A stretch of DNA of 64,000 nt, from the NCBI RefSeq assembly GCF_027563465.1, contig NZ_JAPFQA010000014.1, positions 1 to 64,000 of the forward strand, written 5' to 3'. Below the pieces are notes generated by a model. The model did not search any database, was not told where the DNA came from, and worked only from the letters and a program-made list of their open reading frames with translations. Positions 34,891 to 43,391 of this stretch are shown here, in pieces. The translations under genes and the position numbers were made by a program. The stretch comes from Mesorhizobium qingshengii. GTDB lineage: Bacteria > Pseudomonadota > Alphaproteobacteria > Rhizobiales > Rhizobiaceae. Numbering within the stretch: the first letter of the stretch is position 1; each line of letters opens with the position of its first letter.

Positions 34891-36183
34891 TGCTCCGCCA
34901 AGAATTTGAAGCTCCGCCATGATCTTGCGGGCGGCGATGCGTCCGGCAACGATCGCGCCTTCGACATAGCCTGGAAATGACGGCGACAGTTCCGAACTGG
35001 CGAAATGGACTGGCGGCGCGCCGGCCAGGAGCGTTCGCTCGGCGTCGGTCGCCGTCGCATCGACGATGAGATCACCATAGGCGCCGCCGCTCCAGTGGTC
35101 ATGCGTCCAGTCGCGATAGCTGAAATCGAGGATGCCAGCCGCTTGCGCGCCAAGAGCTTCGACCAGCCTCGCTGTCACTTCGACGCGCAGTCCGGCATCG
35201 CCGAGGTGACGCCAGCGCAAGGCGAGCGGCCCGCCGATGAAGACCACCAGCGCCGGATGGCCATCGTCCTTGCCGACATCGCAGGCAAAAAGCCCAGGCA
35301 GGTCGCGCCACATCACCATGCCGCTCAGACCGTGGTCGCGCCAGAAGGCCGTGGGGTAGCGCACCAGCACCTTGATCACGGCGCCGCTTTCCCAGACGCC
35401 GAGCGCCCCTGCCAAGGCCGCCGGCAGCGGTGGCGAAAAATCCAGTTTCGCCGCCATCATCGGCGGCACGGCGATCAACACCGTCCGAGCCTCGATGGCG
35501 CCAGCCGTGGAGGCGAGACGAACCCTTCCCGGCCCGTGTTCGATCACCGTGACCGCGGCGCTCAAGCGCAGCCGATCGCCCAGATCGCGGGCCAGATCGT
35601 CGGCCAGCGAATGCATGGTTTCGCGCACGAAATACTGCAGTTCCGACACCTCATTGGTGATGCGGCGATCATTGTCGATAAGGTGCCAGAGCGGCATCTT
35701 TTCCAGTGCCTGACACCACAGGCCTTCGATCATCGAGCGAAACGCCGCCTTGGCCGCTTCAGGGTCGCTCTGACGATCGAGCCACGCGGCGACGGTCAGT
35801 CCGGCAATGGTCGGATCGCCTGGTGCGATCGCATTCATGCGGTCGCGGATCGCCATCGAGGCGAGATAGGTGCGCTCGGCCTCTCTCGCGGACAGGATTG
35901 GCTGGGAAACGAATTCGCCGTCGACAAAAGTCTCGATCAGCGTCTTGCCACGCGCCTGCAGCAGCGCCATCAGCTCCGGCATGTCCTCGCACAGGAACTG
36001 GCCGCCGCTGTCGACGCGCTCGCCAAGGCCGTTTGATGTCGCCTCGACGCGCCCGCCGACACGCTCGCGCGCTTCGAGCAGGACGAAATCGATGCCGGCT
36101 GCCTTCAGCTCGAGCGCGGCCGACAGGCCGGTGAAGCCGGCGCCGACGATGACGACATCCGTCCGTTCCAATTCGCGCTTCAA
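34888..36183 (-). CDS. Flavin-containing amine oxidase (monoamine/polyamine oxidase family)
   Basis: 431 residues. FAD-binding Rossmann start VVIVGAGFTGLSAALELKAAG, then the GGRVEATSNG motif and the C-terminal FAD segment SSELSPSFPGYVEGAIVAGRIAA typical of monoamine oxidase, putrescine oxidase and L-amino acid oxidase relatives. It oxidises a C-N bond to imine with O2 or another acceptor. The start is TTG at 36183, overlapping the stop of the binding-protein gene, so the two are coupled. Last gene of the minus-strand operon that begins with the methyltransferase. Likely acts on the amine that the binding proteins capture. Confidence 0.88.
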   Translation of the reverse strand: MKRELERTDVVIVGAGFTGLSAALELKAAGIDFVLLEARERVGGRVEATSNGLGERVDSGGQFLCEDMPELMALLQARGKTLIETFVDGEFVSQPILSAREAERTYLASMAIRDRMNAIAPGDPTIAGLTVAAWLDRQSDPEAAKAAFRSMIEGLWCQALEKMPLWHLIDNDRRITNEVSELQYFVRETMHSLADDLARDLGDRLRLSAAVTVIEHGPGRVRLASTAGAIEARTVLIAVPPMMAAKLDFSPPLPAALAGALGVWESGAVIKVLVRYPTAFWRDHGLSGMVMWRDLPGLFACDVGKDDGHPALVVFIGGPLALRWRHLGDAGLRVEVTARLVEALGAQAAGILDFSYRDWTHDHWSGGAYGDLIVDATATDAERTLLAGAPPVHFASSELSPSFPGYVEGAIVAGRIAARKIMAELQILGGA

Positions 36184-37256
36184 TAGCCGGCCTTGATCTT
36201 CTCGAACTCGGCGACCATCCGCTGCTTGAGGTCCGGCGCCACCGGCTGTTGGAACAGCGTCTTGTCGAGGAACTTGTCGAGATTGTCGAAGCCGCGGTCG
36301 ACCAGCACCTTGTGGTCGATATCAGCCATGCCGGCGCCATTGCCGTGGCCGTAGCCGAAGGTCTTGACCATGTAGTCCGACACGCCAGGCGCATTGACCG
36401 CGCTGAGGAAATCATAGGCTTCATCGAGCTTGCCCGGCGCATCCTTCATCAGCACATAGCCGCACACCCAGGTCGAAATGCCTTCCTTGGTGTCGCGGTT
36501 CATGGCGATCGGCATGCCTTGCCCCTTCAGCGTGACGAAGGTCTCGTTCCAGCCCCAGACGAGGTCGACCTCATTGCCGATGAAAGCCTGGTTGAGGTCG
36601 GTGTCATCGGTCCAGTAGAAGCGGATGTTCTTGTGCACATCGCGCAGGAAAGCGGACGCCTCCTGGAACTGCGCGTCCGTCATCTTGGTCCAGTCCTTCA
36701 GCCCGATGACGAGACTTGCCAGCGCGTAGGCATCGTCGACATTGTCGCCGATGGTGACGCGGCCCTTGAATTTCGGATCGGCGAAGATCCTGAGCGACTG
36801 CGCCTGTTCAGCCGTGACCTTGTCGGTGCGGTAGAGCAGCGAGGTGTTGCCCCAGTCGAACGGCATGAACCAGGCCTTGCCGTCGGCGGTGGTGGCGAGA
36901 TCCTTCATCGCCATGATGCCGGGATTGAGGTCCTTCCAGCCGGCGATCCGGGCGGTGTCGAGCGGCTGCAGCATGCCAGCCTCGCGCCACTTGACCACGC
37001 TTTGCGAACAGGGGTGGGCGATGTCGGCCTTGAACCCGGCCCGCATCTTCTCGAAGGCTTCATCCTCGTCGCCGAAGAAAGCGAAGGTCGGCTCGGCGCC
37101 GTATTTGGCAGTGTAGGCCGGATGCAGCAGCGGATCCTCGTAGCCCGACCAGTCGAACACCACGAGATCCCCACCGCCTTCCGCGAAGGCATGGACCGCG
37201 CCGGCGCCGATCATGCACACGGCTGCAAGGGCAAGGCGGCGTAGCACTGACCTCAT
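36180..37256 (-). CDS. PotD-like periplasmic binding protein 1
   Basis: 358 residues from the ATG at 37256, which has GGGGGA 11 bases upstream (an ATG at 37274 would also open the frame). Signal peptide LALAAVCMIGAGAVHAFA. The body is a polyamine-type solute-binding protein (LVVFDWSGYEDPLLHPAY, WKDLNPGIMAMKDLATTADG, KGRVTIGDNVDDAYALAS). Very similar along its whole length to the next gene upstream, so the pair arose by tandem duplication. Probable receptor for the PotABC-like transporter at 31955-34804. Confidence 0.9.
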   Translation of the reverse strand: MRSVLRRLALAAVCMIGAGAVHAFAEGGGDLVVFDWSGYEDPLLHPAYTAKYGAEPTFAFFGDEDEAFEKMRAGFKADIAHPCSQSVVKWREAGMLQPLDTARIAGWKDLNPGIMAMKDLATTADGKAWFMPFDWGNTSLLYRTDKVTAEQAQSLRIFADPKFKGRVTIGDNVDDAYALASLVIGLKDWTKMTDAQFQEASAFLRDVHKNIRFYWTDDTDLNQAFIGNEVDLVWGWNETFVTLKGQGMPIAMNRDTKEGISTWVCGYVLMKDAPGKLDEAYDFLSAVNAPGVSDYMVKTFGYGHGNGAGMADIDHKVLVDRGFDNLDKFLDKTLFQQPVAPDLKQRMVAEFEKIKAGY

Positions 37257-37370
37257 GGCGCGAAATTCCCCCATCGCGAAAAAGCTGCTGCGACGTTAGG
37301 AGAATTCCGCTCACTTGGCGAGCCCGTCCACCCGCCTTGTCGGCGACCGAACTGGCCGCCGAGACAGGCC

Positions 37371-38471
37371 TCAATAGCCGGCTTTGATCTTCTCGAATTC
37401 GGCGATCATCTTGAGCTTGAGATCGGAAGGCACCGGCGACTGGAACAGCGTCTTGTCGATGAATTTCTGCACGTCGTCATAGCCCTTTTCTTTCAGCACC
37501 GCCTGGTCGACGCCGGCCATGCCCTTGGCGTTGGCCTGGCCATAGCCCCAGTCCTTGACCAGCACCTTGGCGGTCTCCGGATCGTTGACGGCGTTCAGAT
37601 AGTCATAGGCCTTGTCGATGTTGCCGGGCGCGTCCTTGAACAGCACATAGCCGCAGACCCAGGTCGAGATGCCTTCGTTGGTATCCTTCATGGCCTTGAT
37701 CGGCACGCCGGCAGCCACCGACTGCACCGTCGCATCATTCCATGCCCAGGCGAGATCGACCTCACCGCCGCTCAGCAGCTGCACGACGTCGGTGGTATCG
37801 GTCCAGTAGGAGCGCACGTTCTTGTGCACCTGGCGCAGGAAGTCGGACGCCTGCTTGAACTGGTCGTCGGTCATCTTGGTCCAGTCCCTGAGGCCGATCG
37901 CAAGGCTCGCCAGCGCATAGGCGTCGTCGACATTGTCGCCGATCGACACCCGGCCCTTGAACTTGGGATCGGCGAACGCCTTCAGCGACTGCACATCCTT
38001 GGCGTCGATCTTGGCAGAGTTGTAGGTGAGCTGCGTGTTGCCCCAGTCCCACGGCATGAACCACGCCTTGCCGTCCGACGTGGTGGCGAGATCCTTCATC
38101 GCCATGATGCCGGGATTGAGGTCTTTCCAGCCAGTGATCTTCGACGTGTCGAGCGGCTGCAAAAGGCCCGCCTCGCGCCATTTCACCACGCTCTGCGAAC
38201 AGGGATGGCCAAGATCGGCCTTGAAGCCCGAGCGAACCTTTTCAAACGCCTCGTCCTCATCGCCGAAGAAGGCGAAGGTCGGCGAGTCGCCGTTCTTCTC
38301 GACATATTTCGGATGGAAGCTGGGATCTTCATAACCGGACCAGTCGAACACGATCAGGTCCTTGTCGGCGGCGATCGCCAGTGCGGCGGCCGAGGCCGCC
38401 AACGTTCCCGCCAAAGCCAGTGTCAGCGTCAGGCGTCGAGTCAATGTCATCCTTTGGATTGGGGTCTTCAT
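37371..38471 (-). CDS. PotD-like periplasmic binding protein 2
   Basis: 366 residues with signal peptide (LTLTLALAGTLAASAAALA, cleavage near AIAADKD). Same architecture as its neighbour; identical runs include FAFFGDEDEAFEK, HPCSQSVVKWREAG and GWKDLNPGIMAMKDLATT. Differences concentrate in pocket regions such as WFMPWDWGNTQLTY against WFMPFDWGNTSLLY, and WTDTTDVVQLLSGGE against WTDDTDLNQAFIGNE. Two receptors with slightly different ligand range are therefore likely. The gap of 114 bases to the downstream copy shows no gene. It follows the betI-like regulator by 33 bases. Confidence 0.92.
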   Translation of the reverse strand: MKTPIQRMTLTRRLTLTLALAGTLAASAAALAIAADKDLIVFDWSGYEDPSFHPKYVEKNGDSPTFAFFGDEDEAFEKVRSGFKADLGHPCSQSVVKWREAGLLQPLDTSKITGWKDLNPGIMAMKDLATTSDGKAWFMPWDWGNTQLTYNSAKIDAKDVQSLKAFADPKFKGRVSIGDNVDDAYALASLAIGLRDWTKMTDDQFKQASDFLRQVHKNVRSYWTDTTDVVQLLSGGEVDLAWAWNDATVQSVAAGVPIKAMKDTNEGISTWVCGYVLFKDAPGNIDKAYDYLNAVNDPETAKVLVKDWGYGQANAKGMAGVDQAVLKEKGYDDVQKFIDKTLFQSPVPSDLKLKMIAEFEKIKAGY

Positions 38472-38504
38472 TGCTGTTCCATCCTCTGTCTTGTTCTGAT
38501 TTTC

Positions 38505-39218
38505 TTATGGTTCCGCCGCGCCGGCGGTCTTCGACGGATAGTGTCTCGGGAATGCCGCCGCCAGGAATTCGTTCGCCGCCTGCAAGGCGGTCTCGCGGGT
38601 GGTGTCTTCCGTGCCCATCATCAGCCGCAGCCACAATCCCTCCAGCATGGCGCTGAGCGCCAGCGCCATGACTTGCGGCTCATAGGCGTAGCCGCTGCTC
38701 TGCCTGAGCGTCGCGCACAGGTCGATGAAGATGGTCTGATAGACGGCATCGCGCGCGCTGCTCAGCGCCTGGTAGGTTGGCCGCGACTTGGCCTCGCCCC
38801 AGAAGGCACACCAGGCGGCCAGCTTGCGCTTGTTGCAGATCGACCGGTCGAAATCGGCCGCGACGAGAGCCTGAAGCTGATGGGCGGGATCGTCGCCCGC
38901 TTTTTGCAGGGCATTGCGCCAATGCGCCGAGTACTCGTCATACATATGCTGCAAGGTCGCGATGAGTAGCTTTTCCTTGCTCTCGAAATGAAAGTTGACG
39001 ATGCCGCGCGACAGACCCGCGCCGTCGGCGACATCGGCCATCGTCGTCTCCGAATAGCCACGCTTGGCCAGCGAATCGATCGTCGCCTCGATGAGCTGAA
39101 GCTGCCTGACCTCCTTCGAGGCCTTGCGGCCACGCTTTTCGGATTCGTTTTTCCGCGCCGGTTCGAGGCGGGCTTGCCTGGCCTCTGCTGTCTTCATGGG
39201 TCTGATGGTCTCCAGCAT
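38505..39218 (-). CDS. BetI-like TetR-family transcriptional regulator
   Basis: 237 residues. A long basic N-terminal tail, helix-turn-helix TMADVADGAGLSRGIVNFHFESKEKLLIATL (about 58-88), and a C-terminal domain whose KLAAWCAFWGEAKSRPTYQAL and ALSAMLEGLWLRLMMG segments match BetI, the choline-responsive repressor, rather than general TetR proteins. The start may be the ATG at 39218 or 39197. It lies 6 bases after the methyltransferase gene and upstream of the two binding proteins. TTGAA-N6-TTCAA palindromes at the three promoters of the block are its expected targets. The inducer is probably the imported quaternary or N-methyl amine. Confidence 0.87.
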   Translation of the reverse strand: MLETIRPMKTAEARQARLEPARKNESEKRGRKASKEVRQLQLIEATIDSLAKRGYSETTMADVADGAGLSRGIVNFHFESKEKLLIATLQHMYDEYSAHWRNALQKAGDDPAHQLQALVAADFDRSICNKRKLAAWCAFWGEAKSRPTYQALSSARDAVYQTIFIDLCATLRQSSGYAYEPQVMALALSAMLEGLWLRLMMGTEDTTRETALQAANEFLAAAFPRHYPSKTAGAAEP

Positions 39219-39224
39219 CGCCAG

Positions 39225-40016
39225 CTATCCAACCGGCTTTCGACCGCGAAGATGAGTGGGACGGTGCTCGCCACTGTCAAGCACCTTCTGCATGGCTTCC
39301 CAGGTTCGTATGTTCTTGTCGACATAGGCCGCGCCAACCGCGGCCGCGACCGTTGGGTAGAGCGGTCCCTTCAGCTTTTCCAGCTCGCCGCGCGCGACGT
39401 CACGATACCACGGATTGCGATCCCTGACCGTGACATCGGCAAAGCCGGCCCGGCGCATCGCCTGCGCGTAGCGTGCCGGTGACGCCATGGCGAAGGACAG
39501 GCCTTCGGCGGCGACATAGGCCTTCATGTCAGGCGATGGTTCGCCGTCATGCGAGATCATCCAGTTGGAGGCAGCGAAAACGCCGCCCGGCTTCAGGACG
39601 CGGAAGATCTCGGCGAACAGCGCGTCCTTGTCAGGCACGTGCAGCAGCGCATCCTTGGAGAAGACGGCATCGAAGGCATGGTCGGCGAAAGGCAGAGGCC
39701 CGGGCGCCGCCTGGATGAAACTGGTGCGATCCGTGAGCCCGCGCGCGGCGGCACGCTGCCTCGCCGTCTCGATTACAGGCTGTTCGACATCGAAGCCAGT
39801 AACGTGGGCAGCGCCATGGCGTTCGACCAGATGCAGGGTGATGCCGCCGGAGCCACAGCCAATGTCGAGGATCGTCTTGCCCTTGAGCGAAAGCCCTTCG
39901 ACCACCCGATCGACCTCGTCCGGCCCGCCCGGCGACAGATAACCGTCGCCCCACAGCGCTTCGAGGAAGCGGATGGCGGTGTCGTCATACTCCGGCTCGG
40001 CAGCCGTTTCGATCAT
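39225..40016 (-). CDS. SAM-dependent methyltransferase, phosphoethanolamine N-methyltransferase-like
   Basis: 263 residues. Motif I ILDIGCGSGGITLHL starts at residue 49, acidic loop VTGFDVEQPVIE, and SKDALLHVPDKDALFAEIFRVLKPGGVFAASNWM closely resembles the SRDTILHI-DK...F-LKPGG stretch of plant and protozoan phosphoethanolamine methyltransferases. GAGGG lies 4 bases before the ATG; the open frame extends 500 bases further upstream without support. First gene of the minus-strand operon with the betI-like regulator. It may methylate an amine, or the name may mislead and it could work in salvage or reverse transfer. Substrate unknown. Confidence 0.82.
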   Translation of the reverse strand: MIETAAEPEYDDTAIRFLEALWGDGYLSPGGPDEVDRVVEGLSLKGKTILDIGCGSGGITLHLVERHGAAHVTGFDVEQPVIETARQRAAARGLTDRTSFIQAAPGPLPFADHAFDAVFSKDALLHVPDKDALFAEIFRVLKPGGVFAASNWMISHDGEPSPDMKAYVAAEGLSFAMASPARYAQAMRRAGFADVTVRDRNPWYRDVARGELEKLKGPLYPTVAAAVGAAYVDKNIRTWEAMQKVLDSGEHRPTHLRGRKPVG

Positions 40017-40100
40017 CGGCCCTCGGTCCCCAATCGCCGAATTGCGCATTGTCGAATGCCGGCAAAGCGTAGCGCATAGCTGGGAAAACGCAACATCATT

Positions 40101-40120
40101 TGTTGAACATTCATTCAACA
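40101..40120. promoter_or_regulatory. BetI-type operator in the divergent methyltransferase/flavoprotein promoter
   Basis: TGTTGAACATTCATTCAACA: perfect 7-base arms TGTTGAA/TTCAACA around 6 bases. It sits 85 bases before the methyltransferase start (minus) and 98 bases before the first flavoprotein start (plus), so a bound repressor could control both operons, including its own gene. Confidence 0.75.
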
Positions 40121-40217
40121 TAGCTGGACAGAATAGCGGGCGCCGTGCCAAATTCCGAGCATTCGGGGACAGATCACGCAAAAATGAAGTGGCGGCGGAT
40201 AGGATGAGCGGGCCAGA

Positions 40218-41837
40218 ATGAAAGTTTGGGATGCGATCATCATCGGCGGCGGACACAACGGCCTGGTCAACGCCTGCTATCTGCAGCGCGCCGGGCTCGA
40301 TGTGCTGGTCGTCGAGAAGAACGACTGGGTCGGCGGTGCCGCCACCAGCAGGGAATTGGCGCCGGGCTTCCTCTACTCCAACTGCTCCTACGTCTGTTCG
40401 TTGTTCCGCCCCGAGATCATGCGCGATCTTGAATTGCCGCGCTTCGGCCTGCAGGTCATCGCCTATGAAGGCGGCGCGGTGTTCACCCGCGACGGCGACT
40501 ACCTCGCCAACTACCGTGATCACGACGCGCACCGGCGCGAATTCGCCCGCTTTTCCAAGCGCGACGCCGAGGCCTATGACCGCTACGCCCGCGACGTGAC
40601 GCGGCAGTGCCGCTTCATCCAGCCTCTCTTGATGCGCACCGCTCCCGACCCGACAAGCTTGCGGCCGCGCGATCTCGGCGAGCTTCTCTATCTGGGCAAG
40701 AAATTCGCCGGACTGTCGGCGGAGGAAATGGCGCTGACGCTGCGCTTCTGGACCATGTCGATCTCGGAATTCCTCGACGAGTATTTCGAGACCGATGTCA
40801 TCAAGGCGAACTTCGCTTTGTCCGGCATCATCGGCACCGCGCTCGGGCCGATGTCACCCGGCACCGCCTACGTGCTGCTGCACCACTACATGGGCGAGGT
40901 CGATGGCTCGGTCGGCGCCTGGGGCTATGCGCGCGGCGGCATGGGCGCGGTGACCAAGGCGCTGGCCGCGTCGTTCAAGGCGTCGGGCGGAACCATCCGC
41001 ACCGGTGCCGAGGTCGACCATGTGCTGGTCGGTAGGGGCAAGGCCCGGGGTGTGGTGCTGGCCGGCGGCGAGGAGGTCTACTGCAAGCTCGTCGTCTCCA
41101 ATGCCGACGTGAAGCGCACCTTCCTGAAGCTGGTCGAGGAAAAGGAGCTGCCCGACATCTTCCTGCGCCGGGTCAGGAATTTCAAGATCCGCGGCTCGTC
41201 CGGCAAGGTCAACATCGCGCTCGATTCGCTGCCGGAATTCCCGGCGCTGCCGAAGGATTCGCCGGTCTATCGCGGCGACATGCATTTCACGGATTCCGTG
41301 GAGCGCATGGAGCGCGCCTATGACGACTGGAAGGCCGGGCGCTGGTCGGCCGATCCGTTCCTCGACATGGTCATCCCGACGACGCTCGACCCGACCATGG
41401 CTCCGCCTGGCAAACACTTCATGAGCTGCTTCGTGCAATACGCGCCGCCAAAGGTGAACGGCCGCGAGTGGACAGATGCCGATCGCGACGGCTTCGCCGA
41501 AAGCGTGATTGCGCAGATCGCGGACTATTCGCCCGGCTTCCGCGACCGCATCGTCCACATGGAGGTACGCACCCCGCGCGAGATCGAAGCCGAGGTCGGC
41601 CTCACCGAAGGCAACATCTTCCAGGGCGAACTGACCTTCGACCAGCTTCTGTTCAACCGGCCGGTGCCTGGCTACGCGCAATACCGCTCACCGGTCGGCG
41701 GCCTCTATATATGCGGCTCCTCGACCCATCCCGGCGGCGGCGTCATGGGCGCGCCCGGCCGCAATGCCGCCGCCGATATCCTGCGCGACCTCGCCAAGTC
41801 CACCTCGCACATGAGCCCGGCCCATGACGTCATTTGA
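40218..41837 (+). CDS. FAD-dependent oxidoreductase, phytoene-dehydrogenase-like (COG1233), first of two
   Basis: 539 residues. N-terminal dinucleotide motif AIIIGGGHNGLVNACYLQRAG then VVEKNDWVGGAATSRELAPG; the C-terminal FAD segment is GGLYICGSSTHPGGGVMGAPGRNAA. This is the fold of carotenoid desaturases, but no carotenoid gene is nearby and members in rhizobia have no assigned reaction that I know of. Opens a four-gene plus-strand operon with a 14-base overlap into a second protein of the same family. Likely oxidises an intermediate (for example a secondary amine or cyclic imine) of the amine pathway; inference only. Confidence 0.85.
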   Translation: MKVWDAIIIGGGHNGLVNACYLQRAGLDVLVVEKNDWVGGAATSRELAPGFLYSNCSYVCSLFRPEIMRDLELPRFGLQVIAYEGGAVFTRDGDYLANYRDHDAHRREFARFSKRDAEAYDRYARDVTRQCRFIQPLLMRTAPDPTSLRPRDLGELLYLGKKFAGLSAEEMALTLRFWTMSISEFLDEYFETDVIKANFALSGIIGTALGPMSPGTAYVLLHHYMGEVDGSVGAWGYARGGMGAVTKALAASFKASGGTIRTGAEVDHVLVGRGKARGVVLAGGEEVYCKLVVSNADVKRTFLKLVEEKELPDIFLRRVRNFKIRGSSGKVNIALDSLPEFPALPKDSPVYRGDMHFTDSVERMERAYDDWKAGRWSADPFLDMVIPTTLDPTMAPPGKHFMSCFVQYAPPKVNGREWTDADRDGFAESVIAQIADYSPGFRDRIVHMEVRTPREIEAEVGLTEGNIFQGELTFDQLLFNRPVPGYAQYRSPVGGLYICGSSTHPGGGVMGAPGRNAAADILRDLAKSTSHMSPAHDVI

Positions 41838-43389
41838 GACAATCGTCATCGGCGGCGGCCACAACGGTCTCGTCACTGCTGCCACGCTGGCGAAAGCCGG
41901 CCGCAAGGTGTTGGTGCTGGAGGCCGGTAGCGAAGTCGGCGGCGCCGCGCGCACCGAGGAATTCGCGCCGGGCTTCCGCACCTCTGCGATCGCCCATCTG
42001 CTCAGCCGGCTGCATCCCGATGTGGTGAAGACGCTGGACCTGGAAAAGCATGGGCTAAGGGTCGCCCGCGCCGACTTCGTGCCATCGGTTGCGCTGTCGA
42101 AGGACGGCCCGCCGCTTGTCCTGCATGGCGCCTATGGCGAAGTGCTGACCGGCGCCAGCCCGTCCGAGCAATCGGCATGGAAGGAATTGCGCGCGCAATT
42201 GCTGCGCTATGCCGGCACCCTGAAGCCGTTCCTCTCCCGCCGCCCGCCCGATCTCGCCGGCATGTCGCTGCTTGAGTCTGCTTCACTCGGCCAGACCGCG
42301 CTGGCGCTGAAGAAACTCGGCAAGGAAGACATGCGCGACTTCCTGCGCGTGCTGCTGATGAACGTCGCCGACCTGCTCGACGAGCAGCTTGGCGATATCA
42401 GGCTGAAAGGCCTGCTCGCCTTCGATGCAACGCTTGGCAGTCATCTCGGCCCGCGCTCGCCGACCTCACTGCTCGGCCTCTACTATCGCCTGGCCGGCGA
42501 GACCGCCGGTGTGGCCGGAGCGCAGGCCTTGCCGCAAGGCGGCATGGGCGCGGTGATCGCCGCCATCCGCGCCGCGGCGGAAGGGGCCGGCGCGGTGATC
42601 CGCGCATCGGCTCCGGTGGCAAAGATCATCGTCGAGAAAGGCCGCGCCGTCGGCGTCGTGCTCGACAATGGCGAAGTGCTGCACGCCAGGACCATCGTCT
42701 CGGCAATCAATCCGGCGACGACCTTCCTCGACCTTGTCGGGCCGCGCGAGATCGACACCGGGTTAATGCGCAAGGTGAAGAACATCCGCATGAAAGGCGA
42801 TGCGGCCAAGCTCAATCTGGCGCTCGACCGACCACCGCAATTCACCGGCGTCGATGCCGCCGGCCACAGGGGCCGGCTGGTCATCGCCCCCTCGCCCGAT
42901 CACGTCGAGCGCGCCTTCAACCCATGCAAATATGGCGAGTTCTCGCTCGAGCCGGTGATGGAGATCACGCTGCCCAGCCTTGCCGACCCGTCGCTCGCGC
43001 CCAACGGGGCCTGCGTGCTGTCGGCGGTGGTGCAATACGCGCCCTACGCGTTGAAAGAGGGCTGGGACGCCGGCAAGCCGAAATTCCTCAAGGCGGTCAT
43101 GGCGCAGCTCGAAGCCTATGCACCCGGCATCGGCAAGAGCGTTGTCCATGCCGAGTTGCTGACGCCGGCCGATATCGAGACGCGTTACCGCATGCCGGGG
43201 GGCCACTGGCACCACGGCGAATTGCAGGCCGACCAGATGCTCATCTCGCGGCCGGTCTCCGGTTGGTCCGGCTATGACACACCGATCGAAGGGTTGTTTC
43301 TTGCCGGGGCCGGCTCGCATCCGGGTGGGGGTGTTTCAGGCGCACCCGGCCTCAACGCCGCGCGGCGCATCATTGCGATGAAAGGGTGA
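41824..43389 (+). CDS. FAD-dependent oxidoreductase, phytoene-dehydrogenase-like (COG1233), second of two
   Basis: 521 residues. Dinucleotide motif TIVIGGGHNGLVTAATLAKAG and GGAARTEEFAPGF; the C-terminal segment is GLFLAGAGSHPGGGVSGAPGLNAARR. Homologous to the preceding protein over the full length but well diverged, so the two may form a heterodimer or act on successive intermediates. ATG overlaps the first gene by 14 bases and the stop overlaps the GcvT-like start region, so expression is tightly linked. Confidence 0.85.
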   Translation: MTSFETIVIGGGHNGLVTAATLAKAGRKVLVLEAGSEVGGAARTEEFAPGFRTSAIAHLLSRLHPDVVKTLDLEKHGLRVARADFVPSVALSKDGPPLVLHGAYGEVLTGASPSEQSAWKELRAQLLRYAGTLKPFLSRRPPDLAGMSLLESASLGQTALALKKLGKEDMRDFLRVLLMNVADLLDEQLGDIRLKGLLAFDATLGSHLGPRSPTSLLGLYYRLAGETAGVAGAQALPQGGMGAVIAAIRAAAEGAGAVIRASAPVAKIIVEKGRAVGVVLDNGEVLHARTIVSAINPATTFLDLVGPREIDTGLMRKVKNIRMKGDAAKLNLALDRPPQFTGVDAAGHRGRLVIAPSPDHVERAFNPCKYGEFSLEPVMEITLPSLADPSLAPNGACVLSAVVQYAPYALKEGWDAGKPKFLKAVMAQLEAYAPGIGKSVVHAELLTPADIETRYRMPGGHWHHGELQADQMLISRPVSGWSGYDTPIEGLFLAGAGSHPGGGVSGAPGLNAARRIIAMKG

Positions 43390-43391
43390 CC

